A DNA stretch of 64,000 bases from Mesorhizobium sp. B2-1-8 (GTDB taxonomy: Bacteria > Pseudomonadota > Alphaproteobacteria > Rhizobiales > Rhizobiaceae), in NCBI RefSeq assembly GCF_006442545.2, contig NZ_CP083953.1, positions 248,001 to 312,000 on the forward strand, written 5' to 3'. The position numbers and the translations under genes are program-made. This document shows positions 39,912-49,759 of the stretch, one piece after another; position 1 is the stretch's first letter; each line of letters opens with the position of its first letter. Under the pieces are notes generated by a model. The model had not been told where the DNA came from. It saw only the letters and a program-made list of their open reading frames with translations, and did no database searches.

Positions 39912-41446
39912 TTGAGCGGCGAACCGCCTTCGCGCTTGCGGCGCTCCATATAGTCCCGCAAGGCTTCGTCGATGCCCGGGTCGATCGGCGGCTGCTCGTA
40001 TTCGGCGACCATCCGCTTCCAGACGACATTGGCGCGCTCGCGCGCGGTCACCTGGCCGCGCTCCATCCAGGTGTCGTAATTGTCCCAGTTGGATACCAAT
40101 GGCGAATAGAAGGCCCGCTCGTAGCGTTGCATGGTGTGGGCGGCGCCAAAGAAATGCCCGGCCGGGCCGACCTCGCGCACGGCCTCCAGCGCCAGCGTGT
40201 CAATGTCAACGACCGGCGGATCGAAATAGGCCGACATCATCTGAAGCATCTCGGCATCGATAACCAGTTTCTCGAACGATGCCGTCAGGCCACCGCCGAG
40301 CCAGCCGGCGGCGTGCATCACCAGATGGGCGCCGCCCATCAGGCAGCCCCACAGCGACATGGCGCTCTCATAGGCCGCCTGTGCATCGACCGAATTGGCG
40401 GCGGTGACGTTACTGGATCGGAACGGCACGCCGATCAGCCGGCTGAGCTGGCCGGTGATCTGTGCGGCCTGCGTGTATTCGGGCGTGCCGAAGGCCGGGG
40501 CGCCGGTCTTCATGTCGACATTGGAGGTGAAGCCGCCATACATGACCGGCACGCCGGGGCGAACGATCTGGGTCAGCGCGATTCCGGCCAGCGCCTCGGC
40601 ATGTTGTTGCGACAACGCCCCGGCCAATGTCACCGGGCTCATCGCACCAGCCAGCGTAAATGGCGTGACGACATTGACCTGGCCGTGTTCGGCCAGCGCG
40701 ATCAGGCCTTCGGCCATCGGCTCGTCGAGCTGCAGCGGCGAGTTGGTGTTGATAATGCCGGTGAATACCGGCATCTCCTGCGCCAGGTTTTCGCGCGTCG
40801 TGCCGAGCGATATCGCCACCATTTCCAGCGCGTCGATGGCGCGCCCCCGGCCAAGCGCCTGCGGTTGCCAGTTCTTGTCGAGCAAAGTGATCTCAGCATA
40901 GTAGAGGTCGAGATGGCGGGTATTCTGGTGCAGGTCGAGCGGCTCGAACGGCCCGCCACCTTCCTGGTGCAGCACGTTGAACGATTGGATCAGCTTGAGG
41001 TAGTCGCACATCTCCGCATAGGTTCCGGGTCGGCGTCCGCGATCATTGTCCATGACATAGGCCGGCCCGCCCACCGACGACAGGATACAGTGCCTGCCGC
41101 CGACCTTGACGTTTTTTTCCGGGTTGCGGGCGCGCAGCTCGAACGAGGACGGCGCCGTGGCGACGCGCTCCATGATCATGGCGCGGTCGAAGCGCACCCG
41201 CATCTCGCTTTCGTCGACATCACAGCCCGCCGCGCGATAGAGCTGGCGCGCCCGCGGCTGCAGTACCCGCATGCCGATCTCTTCCAGGATGGTGAGACCC
41301 ATCTCATGGATGGACTGGACCTGGTCGGCCGACAGCACCTCGATCGGCGCGTAAGGTCGCGTCAGCTGTTTCCACGGACGCTGCGCGATGCCGCCGATTT
41401 CACGCTGCGGGCGGCCGGGTCTGCGGCGGGCTATACTGCGTTCCAT
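39908..41446 (-). CDS. MttB-family (non-pyrrolysine) methyltransferase
   Basis: 512 residues from ATG 41446 with AGGAG upstream. Trimethylamine methyltransferase (MttB) family: EEIGMRVLQPRARQLYRAAG, PYV-type HCILSSVGGPAYVMDND, NVLHQEGGGPFEPLDLHQNT and FTGIINTNSPLQLDEPMAEG. There is no in-frame amber codon, so it belongs to the branch without pyrrolysine, whose characterised members demethylate quaternary amines such as glycine betaine, proline betaine or carnitine with a corrinoid partner. No corrinoid protein is encoded here. It overlaps the upstream flavoenzyme gene by 16 bp. Confidence 0.85.
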   Translation of the reverse strand: MERSIARRRPGRPQREIGGIAQRPWKQLTRPYAPIEVLSADQVQSIHEMGLTILEEIGMRVLQPRARQLYRAAGCDVDESEMRVRFDRAMIMERVATAPSSFELRARNPEKNVKVGGRHCILSSVGGPAYVMDNDRGRRPGTYAEMCDYLKLIQSFNVLHQEGGGPFEPLDLHQNTRHLDLYYAEITLLDKNWQPQALGRGRAIDALEMVAISLGTTRENLAQEMPVFTGIINTNSPLQLDEPMAEGLIALAEHGQVNVVTPFTLAGAMSPVTLAGALSQQHAEALAGIALTQIVRPGVPVMYGGFTSNVDMKTGAPAFGTPEYTQAAQITGQLSRLIGVPFRSSNVTAANSVDAQAAYESAMSLWGCLMGGAHLVMHAAGWLGGGLTASFEKLVIDAEMLQMMSAYFDPPVVDIDTLALEAVREVGPAGHFFGAAHTMQRYERAFYSPLVSNWDNYDTWMERGQVTARERANVVWKRMVAEYEQPPIDPGIDEALRDYMERRKREGGSPLN

Positions 41447-43512
41447 GGCTTGGCTCCTGTCGTGAAAGATGGTCGTTCGCGCAGCGGTATTCCTGCCCCT
41501 GCCGGCAGATCCAGATGGCGGGCGTACTTGTGGCCGGAATGCACCGCATCGGCGATCGAGGACGGCGCCAGGCAATCGCCGATCCGCGTTATCGACGGGT
41601 TGTTCTCGCGCTTGCGCGCACTTGCTGCGGAGAGCGCGTCGAATAGCGTCTGTTCGGCGATGCGTCCCGTCACCAGCACCAGCGTGCCGAAGTCGCGGCG
41701 CGTGACCCGGCGGGTGTAGGTGCAGGCGAATTCGGCAACGCCGTTCGCTGCCGACACCAGGCTTTGCGACAAAAGCAGGCCAATGCCGCTTTCCATCAAC
41801 TGCTTCTGGACGAAGAACTGCTCGTCGGTCATCTGCGTCCAGCTCGACACCACTGGCAGCGGCGTGGCGATGGTCACCGCGTGGCCGGCAACGCGCAGTT
41901 TCTCCGCCAGCGCACCGCCCATAAAATAATGCTCGTCGTCATAGACCAGCACCGGACCCGTTACCGGGACTCCGGCGAAGATGTCGTCCGGCGTCAGGAT
42001 CGACGGCGACGCCTCGATCCCGACCGGCATCTCGACGCTGGCGCCGACACCGTCGCGCCGCCAGAAGCTGCCGGTCGCCAGCACGATATGGTCGACGCCG
42101 AGTGATAGCACGTCCTCGGCGTCGAGCCGGCTGCCGGGATAGATCGCGACCGATGGCTGTTTGCCGAGCATGTGCAGGCGGTGGTCGCGTACCCGCGCCC
42201 ATGCCGCCAGCCCGGGCAATGTCGCCTCCCGCGAGACGCGGCCGCCGAGCAAGTTGCCGGCTTCGGCCAGCATCACGCCATAGCCGCGCCGGCCAAGCGT
42301 CAGTGCGCATTCGAGCCCTGCCGGGCCGCCGCCGACCACTAGCACGCGCGCTTCCGAACCCTTGTTGTCGACCTGTTCGGGATGCCAGCCGCGCCGCCAT
42401 TCCTCGCCGATCGTCGGGTTCTGGGTACAGCGCAGCGGCACGCTTTCATTGTTGGCCGAGCGGCAGATATTGCAGCCGATGCATTCGCGGATCTCGTCCT
42501 CGCGTCCCTCGAAGATCTTCTTCGGCAGGAACGGGTCGGCGATCGACGGGCGCGCCGCGCCGATGAAATCCTGGATGCCACGCCTGATCTGGCCGACCAT
42601 GGTGTCCGGCGAGGTGAACCGCCCGACGCTGACCACCGGTTTTGTCGTCAGCCCTTTGACGAAGCCGACATACTCTTCCTGAAAACCTTCCGCGCTGAAC
42701 CGTGACGATTTGGAATCGTTGCCGAGCGAGCCGGCAACGTTGATGTCCCAGAGATCCGGCAGCTCGGCCAGCATCTCGATGATCTCGCGCCCTTCGCCTT
42801 CCGAGGTGATGCCATGCGGTCCGTGCAGTTCGTCGACCGCCAACCGCACCGCCACCGCGCAGCTGTCGCCGACGGCTTCCTTGGTGTCCTCGATCATTTC
42901 GCGCAGCAGCCGCACGCGGTTCTGCAAGGCGCCGCCATACTCGTCGGTGCGGCGGTTGGTGCGGCGCGACAGGAACTGGAACGGCAGGTAGTCGTGCCCA
43001 GCATAGCAGTAGACGATGTCGAACCCCGCCCGCCGCGCGCGGATCGCGGCTTCGCGCTGCCAGCGACGGAAGTCGCTGATGTCCTGCCGGTCCATGGCGC
43101 GCGCGCCGCCGGGCTGGACAAACTTCGCTGGTTGCGCCGAGGGCGCCAGCAGTGGTTCGCGCGTCAGCCGGTTGTTGGTGTGGGCGCCGCCATGCCACAG
43201 CTCGACCGCTGCCAGGCTGCCATGGGCGTGGATGGCGTCGGCGGTGCGCGCCAGCTCGCGGACGTCGTCCTCATCCCACAGCGACAGGAAGCCAAACGGC
43301 GAGTCGTCGGAACTCGGATGGATCGAGCAATATTCCGTTGAGACCACGCCCCAACCGCCTGCGGCCTTGATGCCGCGCAGCGCAGCGCCGCTTTGCGGCC
43401 TGAGCGTGCCCATGCCGGTCGCATGCGGGGTCTGGTAGAAGCGGTTCGGCGCGGTGACGGGCCCGATGCGAACCGGTTCGAAAAGGATTTTGTAGCGGGG
43501 ATTGCAGTGCAT
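41431..43512 (-). CDS. Trimethylamine-dehydrogenase-like iron-sulphur flavoenzyme
   Basis: 693 residues from ATG 43512. Old-yellow-enzyme-type TIM barrel ([55 protein letters not shown]), then a 4Fe-4S motif C-x2-C-x2-C-x11-C (CIGCNICRS... LRC) as in trimethylamine dehydrogenase, then a nucleotide-binding part ([15 protein letters not shown] and [19 protein letters not shown]). Relatives oxidatively demethylate trimethylamine, dimethylamine, dimethylglycine or N-methylproline. First gene of the leftward operon, behind the long palindrome. Confidence 0.9.
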   Translation of the reverse strand: MHCNPRYKILFEPVRIGPVTAPNRFYQTPHATGMGTLRPQSGAALRGIKAAGGWGVVSTEYCSIHPSSDDSPFGFLSLWDEDDVRELARTADAIHAHGSLAAVELWHGGAHTNNRLTREPLLAPSAQPAKFVQPGGARAMDRQDISDFRRWQREAAIRARRAGFDIVYCYAGHDYLPFQFLSRRTNRRTDEYGGALQNRVRLLREMIEDTKEAVGDSCAVAVRLAVDELHGPHGITSEGEGREIIEMLAELPDLWDINVAGSLGNDSKSSRFSAEGFQEEYVGFVKGLTTKPVVSVGRFTSPDTMVGQIRRGIQDFIGAARPSIADPFLPKKIFEGREDEIRECIGCNICRSANNESVPLRCTQNPTIGEEWRRGWHPEQVDNKGSEARVLVVGGGPAGLECALTLGRRGYGVMLAEAGNLLGGRVSREATLPGLAAWARVRDHRLHMLGKQPSVAIYPGSRLDAEDVLSLGVDHIVLATGSFWRRDGVGASVEMPVGIEASPSILTPDDIFAGVPVTGPVLVYDDEHYFMGGALAEKLRVAGHAVTIATPLPVVSSWTQMTDEQFFVQKQLMESGIGLLLSQSLVSAANGVAEFACTYTRRVTRRDFGTLVLVTGRIAEQTLFDALSAASARKRENNPSITRIGDCLAPSSIADAVHSGHKYARHLDLPAGAGIPLRERPSFTTGAKPWNAV

Positions 43513-43520
43513 CGGGGCTT

Positions 43521-43564
43521 CGCGAATATGCTTGTTGAACGATCGTACAACAAGCATATTCGCG
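43521..43564. promoter_or_regulatory. 44-bp near-perfect palindrome, operator candidate
   Basis: CGCGAATATGCTTGTTG (43521-43537) is mirrored by CAACAAGCATATTCGCG (43548-43564); in the centre AACGATCGTA only one symmetric pair is mismatched. Its core (43531-43554) matches 31741-31764. It ends nine bases before the flavoenzyme start. It is both a likely repressor site and, as RNA, a strong hairpin. Confidence 0.7.
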
Positions 43565-43574
43565 CTTTTGGTAA

Positions 43575-43830
43575 AACGCAATCCCAATGCCGCGCTTCGC
43601 ACCTCGGTACGCAATCTCAAAGATCGTAAGTTCCACACGTTCGAGAAGGGCGACGCATACCCGGCACTGTCGAACCACATCGGAGCACCGATCAACACCA
43701 CGCTCATTCTCGACCACTGGGACGATCTGCTTCAGCTGGCAGCGTCGATCACGACGCGATCCGTCGTGCCGTCGACCATCCTGAAGAAGCTCTCGGCACG
43801 ACGGCGGGTAGTGTTTCAGTTTGAAAATAG
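43575..43830 (+). pseudogene. Tn3-family transposase remnant
   Basis: The plus strand reads [68 protein letters not shown]: the segment before the last catalytic residues of Tn3 TnpA. No start or end is present. It marks the right border of the catabolic island. 43831-44222 has no gene I trust. Confidence 0.6.
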
Positions 43831-44222
43831 CGCAAACGCCTGTTCCGTTTGATCGAGGTGGCGCAAACGCCTATAATAGCGGAAGCATGGAGGCCACTCA
43901 TGTCGGTGCGCGCCCGCGAATCGCGAACAGCCTCAACCATCCGAACCTCAAAGGGGTCGGGGTTGGAACCCATGTGTTCAGTCTTACCTGTTTGGCAAGC
44001 GAGGCTCACATCCGAATGGCGAAGGTCATCGCAGAAGCCGGCCCGATTGCTGCTGCGCTTACAAAGCGGGTCACCTAAACGATGCCGGCGGCGCGGGATC
44101 TTCGCAGGAGCAAGGCAATTTCGTCCGAGGGAGGCGAGGACCAAATGTGGCTACTCAATCTCCAGGTCCACGCTAACCCGAGGCGCCCGGCGCCCCCGAC
44201 TTTTTTATGCTCCCGTTCCGGC

Positions 44223-46646
44223 CTAGGCCGCGCTGCTCTTGACCACGTGCAATTCGTGCTTGTTTGGCCGTCGGGGAGCGGCTGACGAGTCTTCACCGCT
44301 TGTATGATGGACGAACTCGGCTATCGGGCAAGGCCGGCCGAGAAGATAACCCTGCATGGCGTCACAGGGTTCTGCACGCAGAAAATCTAACTCTGCGTCG
44401 GTTTCGACGCCCTCCGCCAGAACCGGCAGGTTGAGGCCCCGAGCGAGACCGAAGACGGCGCGCAGAACTGCGGCGGCCTCATCGCTCGCATCCACAGAAT
44501 GCACCAGGGACTGGTCCACCTTGATCTTGTCAAACGGGAACGCCCGCAGGTTCGATAAAGAAGAGTAGCCAGTGCCAAAATCATCCATCGCGATCTGGAC
44601 ACCAAGGATTTTGAGCTTGTTGAGCACTGCGAGCGCTCGGCCAATATCCTTGATCAGCGATGATTCTGTAATCTCCAACTCAAGTCGGGATGGATCCAGA
44701 CCCGTTTCCTTCAGTATCTCTTCCACCAGTTCCGGAAGATTCCCGCCATGGAGTTGTACGGCCGAGACGTTGACGCTGATCGCTAACGGTTGTTCCCATG
44801 ACGCCGCTTCGGTGCAGGCGGTGCGCAGCACCCATTCACCGATCTTCAGAATGGCGCCGCATTCTTCCGCGATCGGAATGAACACCGCCGGGGATACGGC
44901 GCCCTTGGTGTTGTGATCCCAACGAAGCAAGGCTTCGAAGCCGTAGACCTTGTTTGATGGAAGCTTTGCCTGCGGCTGGTAGACGAGGCGGAACTCGTTG
45001 CGCGAGATTGCAAGACGAATGTCGTGTTCCATCTGGCGTCGGTCGCGCAGATGCTCACCCATGGCCGGCGCAAAGAAGCGATACACGCCACGCCCTTCCG
45101 CCTTAGCCTCATAAAGCGCGGCGTCTGCATGGCTTAGAAGCGTCGCGCGATCAGGCGCATCATTCGGGAATACAGCGATGCCGATGCTTGTGCCGAGCGT
45201 GACCCCGGCGGGCAGAATCATCCCTCCTCCGTCGCTAAACGCCTCCAGGATGGCTTCAGCGGTTCGCGTTGCATAAGCGGGGCTCGGCAGGCCCGGAATG
45301 ATCACCGCGAACTCGTCGCCCCCAAGGCGCGCGAACATGTATTGTGGCTTGAGAATACTTTTGATCTTCTCGGCAACCAATTGAAGCACCTCGTCGCCGA
45401 CGAGGTGACCGAAGAGATCGTTGATATCCTTGAAGCGATCGAGATCCAGGAAGAGGACGGCAAAGCAGCGGTCGGCGCCACGATGCGCCACGAACTCAGC
45501 GTCCAGCCTCTCGTTGAAGCTTCTGCGATTTGGCAGACCGGTCAGGGGATCGTGGTTGGCGAGGAAGTGAATCTCCTCCTCGGCCCGCTTGCGACCGCGG
45601 ATGTCGCGCACTGCAAGAACCTTGTGTGGCTTGCCGCTAAAGACGATGCTGCGGCGGATCAACTCCACCGGTATCGTGGTGCCGTTCGTCGCCCAAAGCC
45701 CCGCCTCCAGTGGCTTCCGTTCCGTGTTAACGAGTTCGTCCTGCGACAGCGTGGGGAAGAAAGAAGCGAGCGAGCGGCCGACCACTTCCGATCTGTCGAC
45801 GCCGGCAAGTGCGGCGAAGCTTTTATTGGCTGCAACAATCCCGGCCTCGTTGCACACAACCAGCCCCTCGACGGTGGCGTCTGCCAGTTCCTGCATACGC
45901 GCAGTCTCACCCGCGCGGCGAAGGTCTCGCAGATCGAGGCCGAGACCGACAAGGGCTAAAAGGATGATGACAGTCGAAGCGAGCGCCACACCGATCGCCA
46001 TCCATTCGGCAGGCAGCGCCGAGGCCGAAACCACAACACGCGGATCAGGTATGATCGCTGCCGCGGCCATCGCCGTGAAATGGTGGCTGCAGATCGCAAT
46101 TGTCAGCACCAGGGCGCCGAGCGCCTTCCACCTGACGTTGTTTTCCCGAAGCGCGACCGGCAATGCAGCGGCGCCGAACATACCGCCGAGGAGGATGGAG
46201 GCGGCAACGAGCGGCGGATCCCAGTCGATGCGGCCGGCGATCTCGAACGCGGCCATGCCGGTATAATGCATAACGGCGATCCCGCCGCCCACGATGGCGC
46301 CGCCAATCCAGCGGCCATGCTGCACGCGTGGTGAGATGCCAATGGAAAGGCCAGTTCCCGTCAAAATGATAGCCGCGACCAGTGAGACGATCGTCAAGGC
46401 GATGTTGTAGCCGCTCGGCACCGCGGGCTGGAAGGCCAGCATGGCGATGAAATGGGTAGCCCAGATGCCGAAGCCGGTGGCGACGGCAGCGACCGCGAGC
46501 CAGAACCGTTGCATCGCAAATTCGCTGCGCCGGACATGATGGAGAAGATTAACCGCAGCGAAGCAGGCCAGTGCGCAAACGAAGGCCGCTAGCGCAACCA
46601 GACGCAAATCATGCTCCGTTGCAATGCAGGTGTAGACCTTCAGCAT
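44223..46646 (-). CDS. MHYT-PAS-GGDEF-EAL cyclic-di-GMP protein
   Basis: 807 residues from ATG 46646. The N-terminal seven-helix MHYT sensor (repeats WATHFIAMLAF, VMHYTGMAAFE, CSHHFTAMAAA) is thought to bind copper and sense gases or redox state. A PAS domain (ADATVEGLVVCNEAGIVAAN), a GGDEF domain with an intact ARLGGDEFAVI and an EAL domain with FEALLRW, LEITESSL and DDFGTGYSSLSNL follow. Synthase and phosphodiesterase sites both look complete, so either activity is possible. A single-gene unit reading left. Confidence 0.9.
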   Translation of the reverse strand: MLKVYTCIATEHDLRLVALAAFVCALACFAAVNLLHHVRRSEFAMQRFWLAVAAVATGFGIWATHFIAMLAFQPAVPSGYNIALTIVSLVAAIILTGTGLSIGISPRVQHGRWIGGAIVGGGIAVMHYTGMAAFEIAGRIDWDPPLVAASILLGGMFGAAALPVALRENNVRWKALGALVLTIAICSHHFTAMAAAAIIPDPRVVVSASALPAEWMAIGVALASTVIILLALVGLGLDLRDLRRAGETARMQELADATVEGLVVCNEAGIVAANKSFAALAGVDRSEVVGRSLASFFPTLSQDELVNTERKPLEAGLWATNGTTIPVELIRRSIVFSGKPHKVLAVRDIRGRKRAEEEIHFLANHDPLTGLPNRRSFNERLDAEFVAHRGADRCFAVLFLDLDRFKDINDLFGHLVGDEVLQLVAEKIKSILKPQYMFARLGGDEFAVIIPGLPSPAYATRTAEAILEAFSDGGGMILPAGVTLGTSIGIAVFPNDAPDRATLLSHADAALYEAKAEGRGVYRFFAPAMGEHLRDRRQMEHDIRLAISRNEFRLVYQPQAKLPSNKVYGFEALLRWDHNTKGAVSPAVFIPIAEECGAILKIGEWVLRTACTEAASWEQPLAISVNVSAVQLHGGNLPELVEEILKETGLDPSRLELEITESSLIKDIGRALAVLNKLKILGVQIAMDDFGTGYSSLSNLRAFPFDKIKVDQSLVHSVDASDEAAAVLRAVFGLARGLNLPVLAEGVETDAELDFLRAEPCDAMQGYLLGRPCPIAEFVHHTSGEDSSAAPRRPNKHELHVVKSSAA

Positions 46647-46789
46647 GCTTTTTTCTCGAAGCCCGCACACACTTGCAAGAAAAATGCGTTGAGTAATGAA
46701 TAAGTGCTTAAACTGCTTGCGCACTGTTTAAGAAATGATTTGTTGTTGCTATAAATAGCTCATCTGACCAGCAGCGACGATGCTTCTCA

Positions 46790-46980
46790 TGCAGGCGGGC
46801 GTGGCAGACGCTCCAAGGCGGTGTCTGAGGCCGGGCGCCGCGACCGGCGACGGCTATGGCGAGAAGAACCCGCGCCGGCTGCGCAACGGCTACCGCGACC
46901 GCGACTGGCCGCGGCCGATGTTGTGGCTATGGTTCGTGATCCTGCCAGAGCCGAAGCGCTCCGAGCCCAAGGCGTGACCT
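46790..46980 (+). pseudogene. Mosaic of IS256 transposase and NmrA-like fragments
   Basis: In one frame GDGYGEKNPRRLRNGYRDRDW resembles the N-terminal basic segment of IS256 transposases; from about 46912 another frame reads ADVVAMVRDPARAEALRAQG, the first helix-loop of an NmrA-like NAD(P)-binding protein. Both are short and lack ends. 46981-47359 shows nothing I can name. Confidence 0.35.
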
Positions 46981-47359
46981 CCGGCAGGGGGATTACAAGA
47001 GGCGCTGGTTCGATGACAGCCAGACCCTAAGTCGTCTCATCCGCCGAGCCACTACCTCACTGGAAGGCGCGGTGGCCGATGCGATGTAAGAATAATCTGG
47101 TTTGGGGAGCCGCTTCGGCTCGGCGCCTGCTGGGATGGTCGGGGCGCACCCGCATATCGAACCAGCAAACTGAACTGGCCAGCAATGATGTTTGTAAACT
47201 GGCGAGAGGCGTCTCGACGGCGCTGCCATTCGCGATCGCTGGATGGAGATCGATAGCCGCGTCTAAGCTTAGCAGTATGAAAGGGCCGGACGACGACCGG
47301 TGACTATGTAAGATCACCGGCTAGCCGCCATTCGGCGAAACCAGTTGGCGACGGTGAGA

Positions 47360-48061
47360 CTACTGGATCAGCCATGAAAAGGCACGCCGCAAAAAGGCTT
47401 CGCCACCCGTCCTGACAACCTCACCGTGCGCCACGACGACGTGCTCGGGATGGTTTCCGATCAACTCACGAATCTTTGGGCGCGCGGTTGCACGGTTGCG
47501 GAAACTGATCCGATAGTCGATCGGCGGATAGCCCCAGCCTTCGACCATTTTCGAAAGGTTGGCGATTGGCCGCGTCCACCAAGGCCAATGGCGTTTCAAG
47601 AACGTCTCACTGAAGGTCTGCGAGAGGTCGGCGATGATGGCGGTGCGCGACGCGCGGTGAAAGAAGATCAGCTCGTCCATGAAAGGCGAATTGGTGAAAT
47701 AGAACTGGTCGATCTGGCCGTTCCATTCGGCTGGCGGATTATCGGCCAGCGCCCCGGAAAAGCGGAGTTCCCTGCACTTGGCGATTGTCTGCGCCGTCGC
47801 CCATAAATTCGCTTCTGGGAATGCGGCCTGCCACTCGCCCAGAAACAGGTAGTGCAGCTTGTTGGGGCTGACGATATTCCGAACAGGGCCAAGCGCCCGA
47901 ATCTCGTCCTCAATCGCTGCCGTCCTTTCGACAGGCGACCATAACCACAGCCCCCCATCGGCAAGACGCACGACGACCATGCGTGTCGGATAATCGAAGC
48001 CTTTGAATGAGACGACCCCGCCATCCGCAAACCATAGGTTCAATCCCAGCGGCTCCAACAT
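47360..48061 (-). CDS. DUF4336 protein
   Basis: 233 residues from ATG 48061, chosen because the family begins here (MLEPLGLNLWFADGGVVSFK); the frame is open another 89 codons upstream without family similarity. Features: GFDYPTRMVVVRLADGGLWL, the HYLFLGEWQAAFPEANLWAT segment and DELIFFHRASRTAIIADLSQ. DUF4336 is a metallo-beta-lactamase-like fold of unknown reaction. The stretch 48062-48439 has no other gene. Confidence 0.75.
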   Translation of the reverse strand: MLEPLGLNLWFADGGVVSFKGFDYPTRMVVVRLADGGLWLWSPVERTAAIEDEIRALGPVRNIVSPNKLHYLFLGEWQAAFPEANLWATAQTIAKCRELRFSGALADNPPAEWNGQIDQFYFTNSPFMDELIFFHRASRTAIIADLSQTFSETFLKRHWPWWTRPIANLSKMVEGWGYPPIDYRISFRNRATARPKIRELIGNHPEHVVVAHGEVVRTGGEAFLRRAFSWLIQ

Positions 48062-48439
48062 GGTCGGGAAGTCTAATCCGCCAGATGGACGCTTTCCACC
48101 CCCTGAAGGAGCTAGAAGCGCGATTGCAGCGATATCGAAAACGGCCGTCCGACACGGCCGCAGCTTGCTGTCGATTGCTTGCCAGGTCGAAAAATGCACG
48201 ATCGCGCAGGCGTCCCTCTCCGTCGAGGAAGAAGCCGATCGCTTAGATCCGTTTCTGAGTAAGTGGTCGCTTTGTACGAATGGTTTCGCCAGCGTTCCAT
48301 GCTGCGCGACCGTGCATGCTAGGATCATAGTGTAAAGAACCCGTCATCGTTCTCCTTGACCTAGATTGGCTGAAGACGAAAACCGATTGAGGTGTGAAGC
48401 TCTGGCTCTATGCAACCGTTTAACTCCCAGTTGGTCGAC

Positions 48440-49759
48440 CTACTCGCCGACAGTCTCGAGCCATCCTCCCCGAAAGCCGGCCCCGCGCAGACCGCGAACA
48501 ACATGCTTGCAGCCGCGCATCAGCCGCCAAAGAAAATCGGATCGGTGATTCTCCACCATCAGCACGATCGGCCCCTGGTTCAGCCCCAGATGATCCGGAG
48601 CCACCCAGCCGGCAGGATCTCCGATGTCTGGCGAAAGCGTCGGGTTGAAACTCGCCTTGAAACCGTAGGAATTGTCGAGATTGAGGTTGATATCATGGAA
48701 ATGGCGCAGCGCTGGCAGGACGATCTCCGGAGCAAAAGGCAGTGATGCCGCGACTGCCCAGGGCGACAGAGTGCCATCGTCGGGTCCGAACGGCACGCCG
48801 CGGGCGCGATAGCCGTAGAACCGCCGCTCGACCCCGCCGATCCGTCGCGTCTGCCATCCTGGCCCGTCGCTGGCAGTCACGCCCCAGCTGTTCTCGTGAT
48901 AACCGGAAAATTCCATTGAATTACGGGACGCGTATTCGCGCTGGACATAAGTCGCCGTCCGGCTGTTCTCGAAATAATCGCTTTTGTGGTCGCGCATGAA
49001 GCCGTCGCGGATGCCGCGGAAGTCGAGCCAGACATGCGACAACTGATGGATGAACAGCGGTCCTGCATAGACGAACTCGTGGCCGTAGATCTTCTTCCAG
49101 CGGTAAGTTGACAGCCACGCCTGGTAGCTTTCAGGCGGCAGGCAATGCGTCGGCGAGCCGATGCCGAGGACATAGAGGATCAACGCTTCGTCGTAGCCTT
49201 CCCATCGGTAGCCAAGGAATCCTTTTTCCGGCGTCCAGCCATGGGCCACGGTGGCGCCGCCATTGCGAGCCCAGTCCCAGTCGACGCGCTCGTAAAGCGC
49301 CTCCGAGAGGGTGCGGATTTCCGTTTCGTCCTCGGAGTTCTCCCGGAAATATGCGCCTACCGTCAGGATGCCGGCGATCAGAAGCGCGGTGTCTATCGTG
49401 GACAGTTCGCAGCGCCAGACGCGCCGTCCCGTCTCCATGTCCAGGAAATGGTAATAGAACCCCTTGTAGCCGGTGGCATCCGGTCCGGTTCCTTGCGTGC
49501 CCTTCCAGAAGAAGCGCAACGTGGCCAGCGTCCTCGCGCACGCCTGCTCGCGTGTCATGAAGCCGCGCGCCACCCCGACCGGATAGGCCGCGAGCGCGAG
49601 CCCGACCGCCGCGATGCTGGCGGGGGAGCCTTTTCTGGATCTGTCGGCAACCAGCCCGTTCGCCTCATTTGCTTCGTAGAGGAAATAGGCGAATGACTTG
49701 CGCTGGAGCGCCGCCAGCAGGTCCTCGCCGACCGGCATCTGGTCCGGATCGGCTTTCAT
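48440..49759 (-). CDS. GH144-like glucoamylase-domain glycoside hydrolase
   Basis: 439 residues, ATG overlapping the preceding gene. An (alpha/alpha)6-type glucoamylase domain (PF10091-like): KSFAYFLYEANEANGLVADR, SIAAVGLALAAYPVGVARGF, GFYYHFLDMETGRRVWRCEL and STIDTALLIAGILTVGAYF, later LILYVLGIGSPTHCLPPESY and GLNQGPIVLMVENHRSDFLW. Known relatives act on beta-1,2-glucans, which rhizobia make as cyclic glucans; the exact bond is not shown here. There is no signal peptide, so it probably acts in the cytoplasm on imported or internal glucan. Last gene of the leftward operon. Confidence 0.8.
   Translation of the reverse strand: MKADPDQMPVGEDLLAALQRKSFAYFLYEANEANGLVADRSRKGSPASIAAVGLALAAYPVGVARGFMTREQACARTLATLRFFWKGTQGTGPDATGYKGFYYHFLDMETGRRVWRCELSTIDTALLIAGILTVGAYFRENSEDETEIRTLSEALYERVDWDWARNGGATVAHGWTPEKGFLGYRWEGYDEALILYVLGIGSPTHCLPPESYQAWLSTYRWKKIYGHEFVYAGPLFIHQLSHVWLDFRGIRDGFMRDHKSDYFENSRTATYVQREYASRNSMEFSGYHENSWGVTASDGPGWQTRRIGGVERRFYGYRARGVPFGPDDGTLSPWAVAASLPFAPEIVLPALRHFHDINLNLDNSYGFKASFNPTLSPDIGDPAGWVAPDHLGLNQGPIVLMVENHRSDFLWRLMRGCKHVVRGLRGAGFRGGWLETVGE

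Noticed and set aside
40127..41719. 530-codon rightward frame opposite the MttB-family gene
   Set aside because: The minus-strand gene has clear family motifs and a ribosome site; the plus-strand frame is its GC-driven mirror.
43940..44010. GGTTGGAACCC-containing stretch resembling a tRNA T arm
   Set aside because: No acceptor or anticodon stem can be built around it.
43749..44226. Frames on both strands between the Tn3 remnant and the GGDEF/EAL gene
   Set aside because: Neither has a start signal, family motif or consistent codon use; left unannotated.
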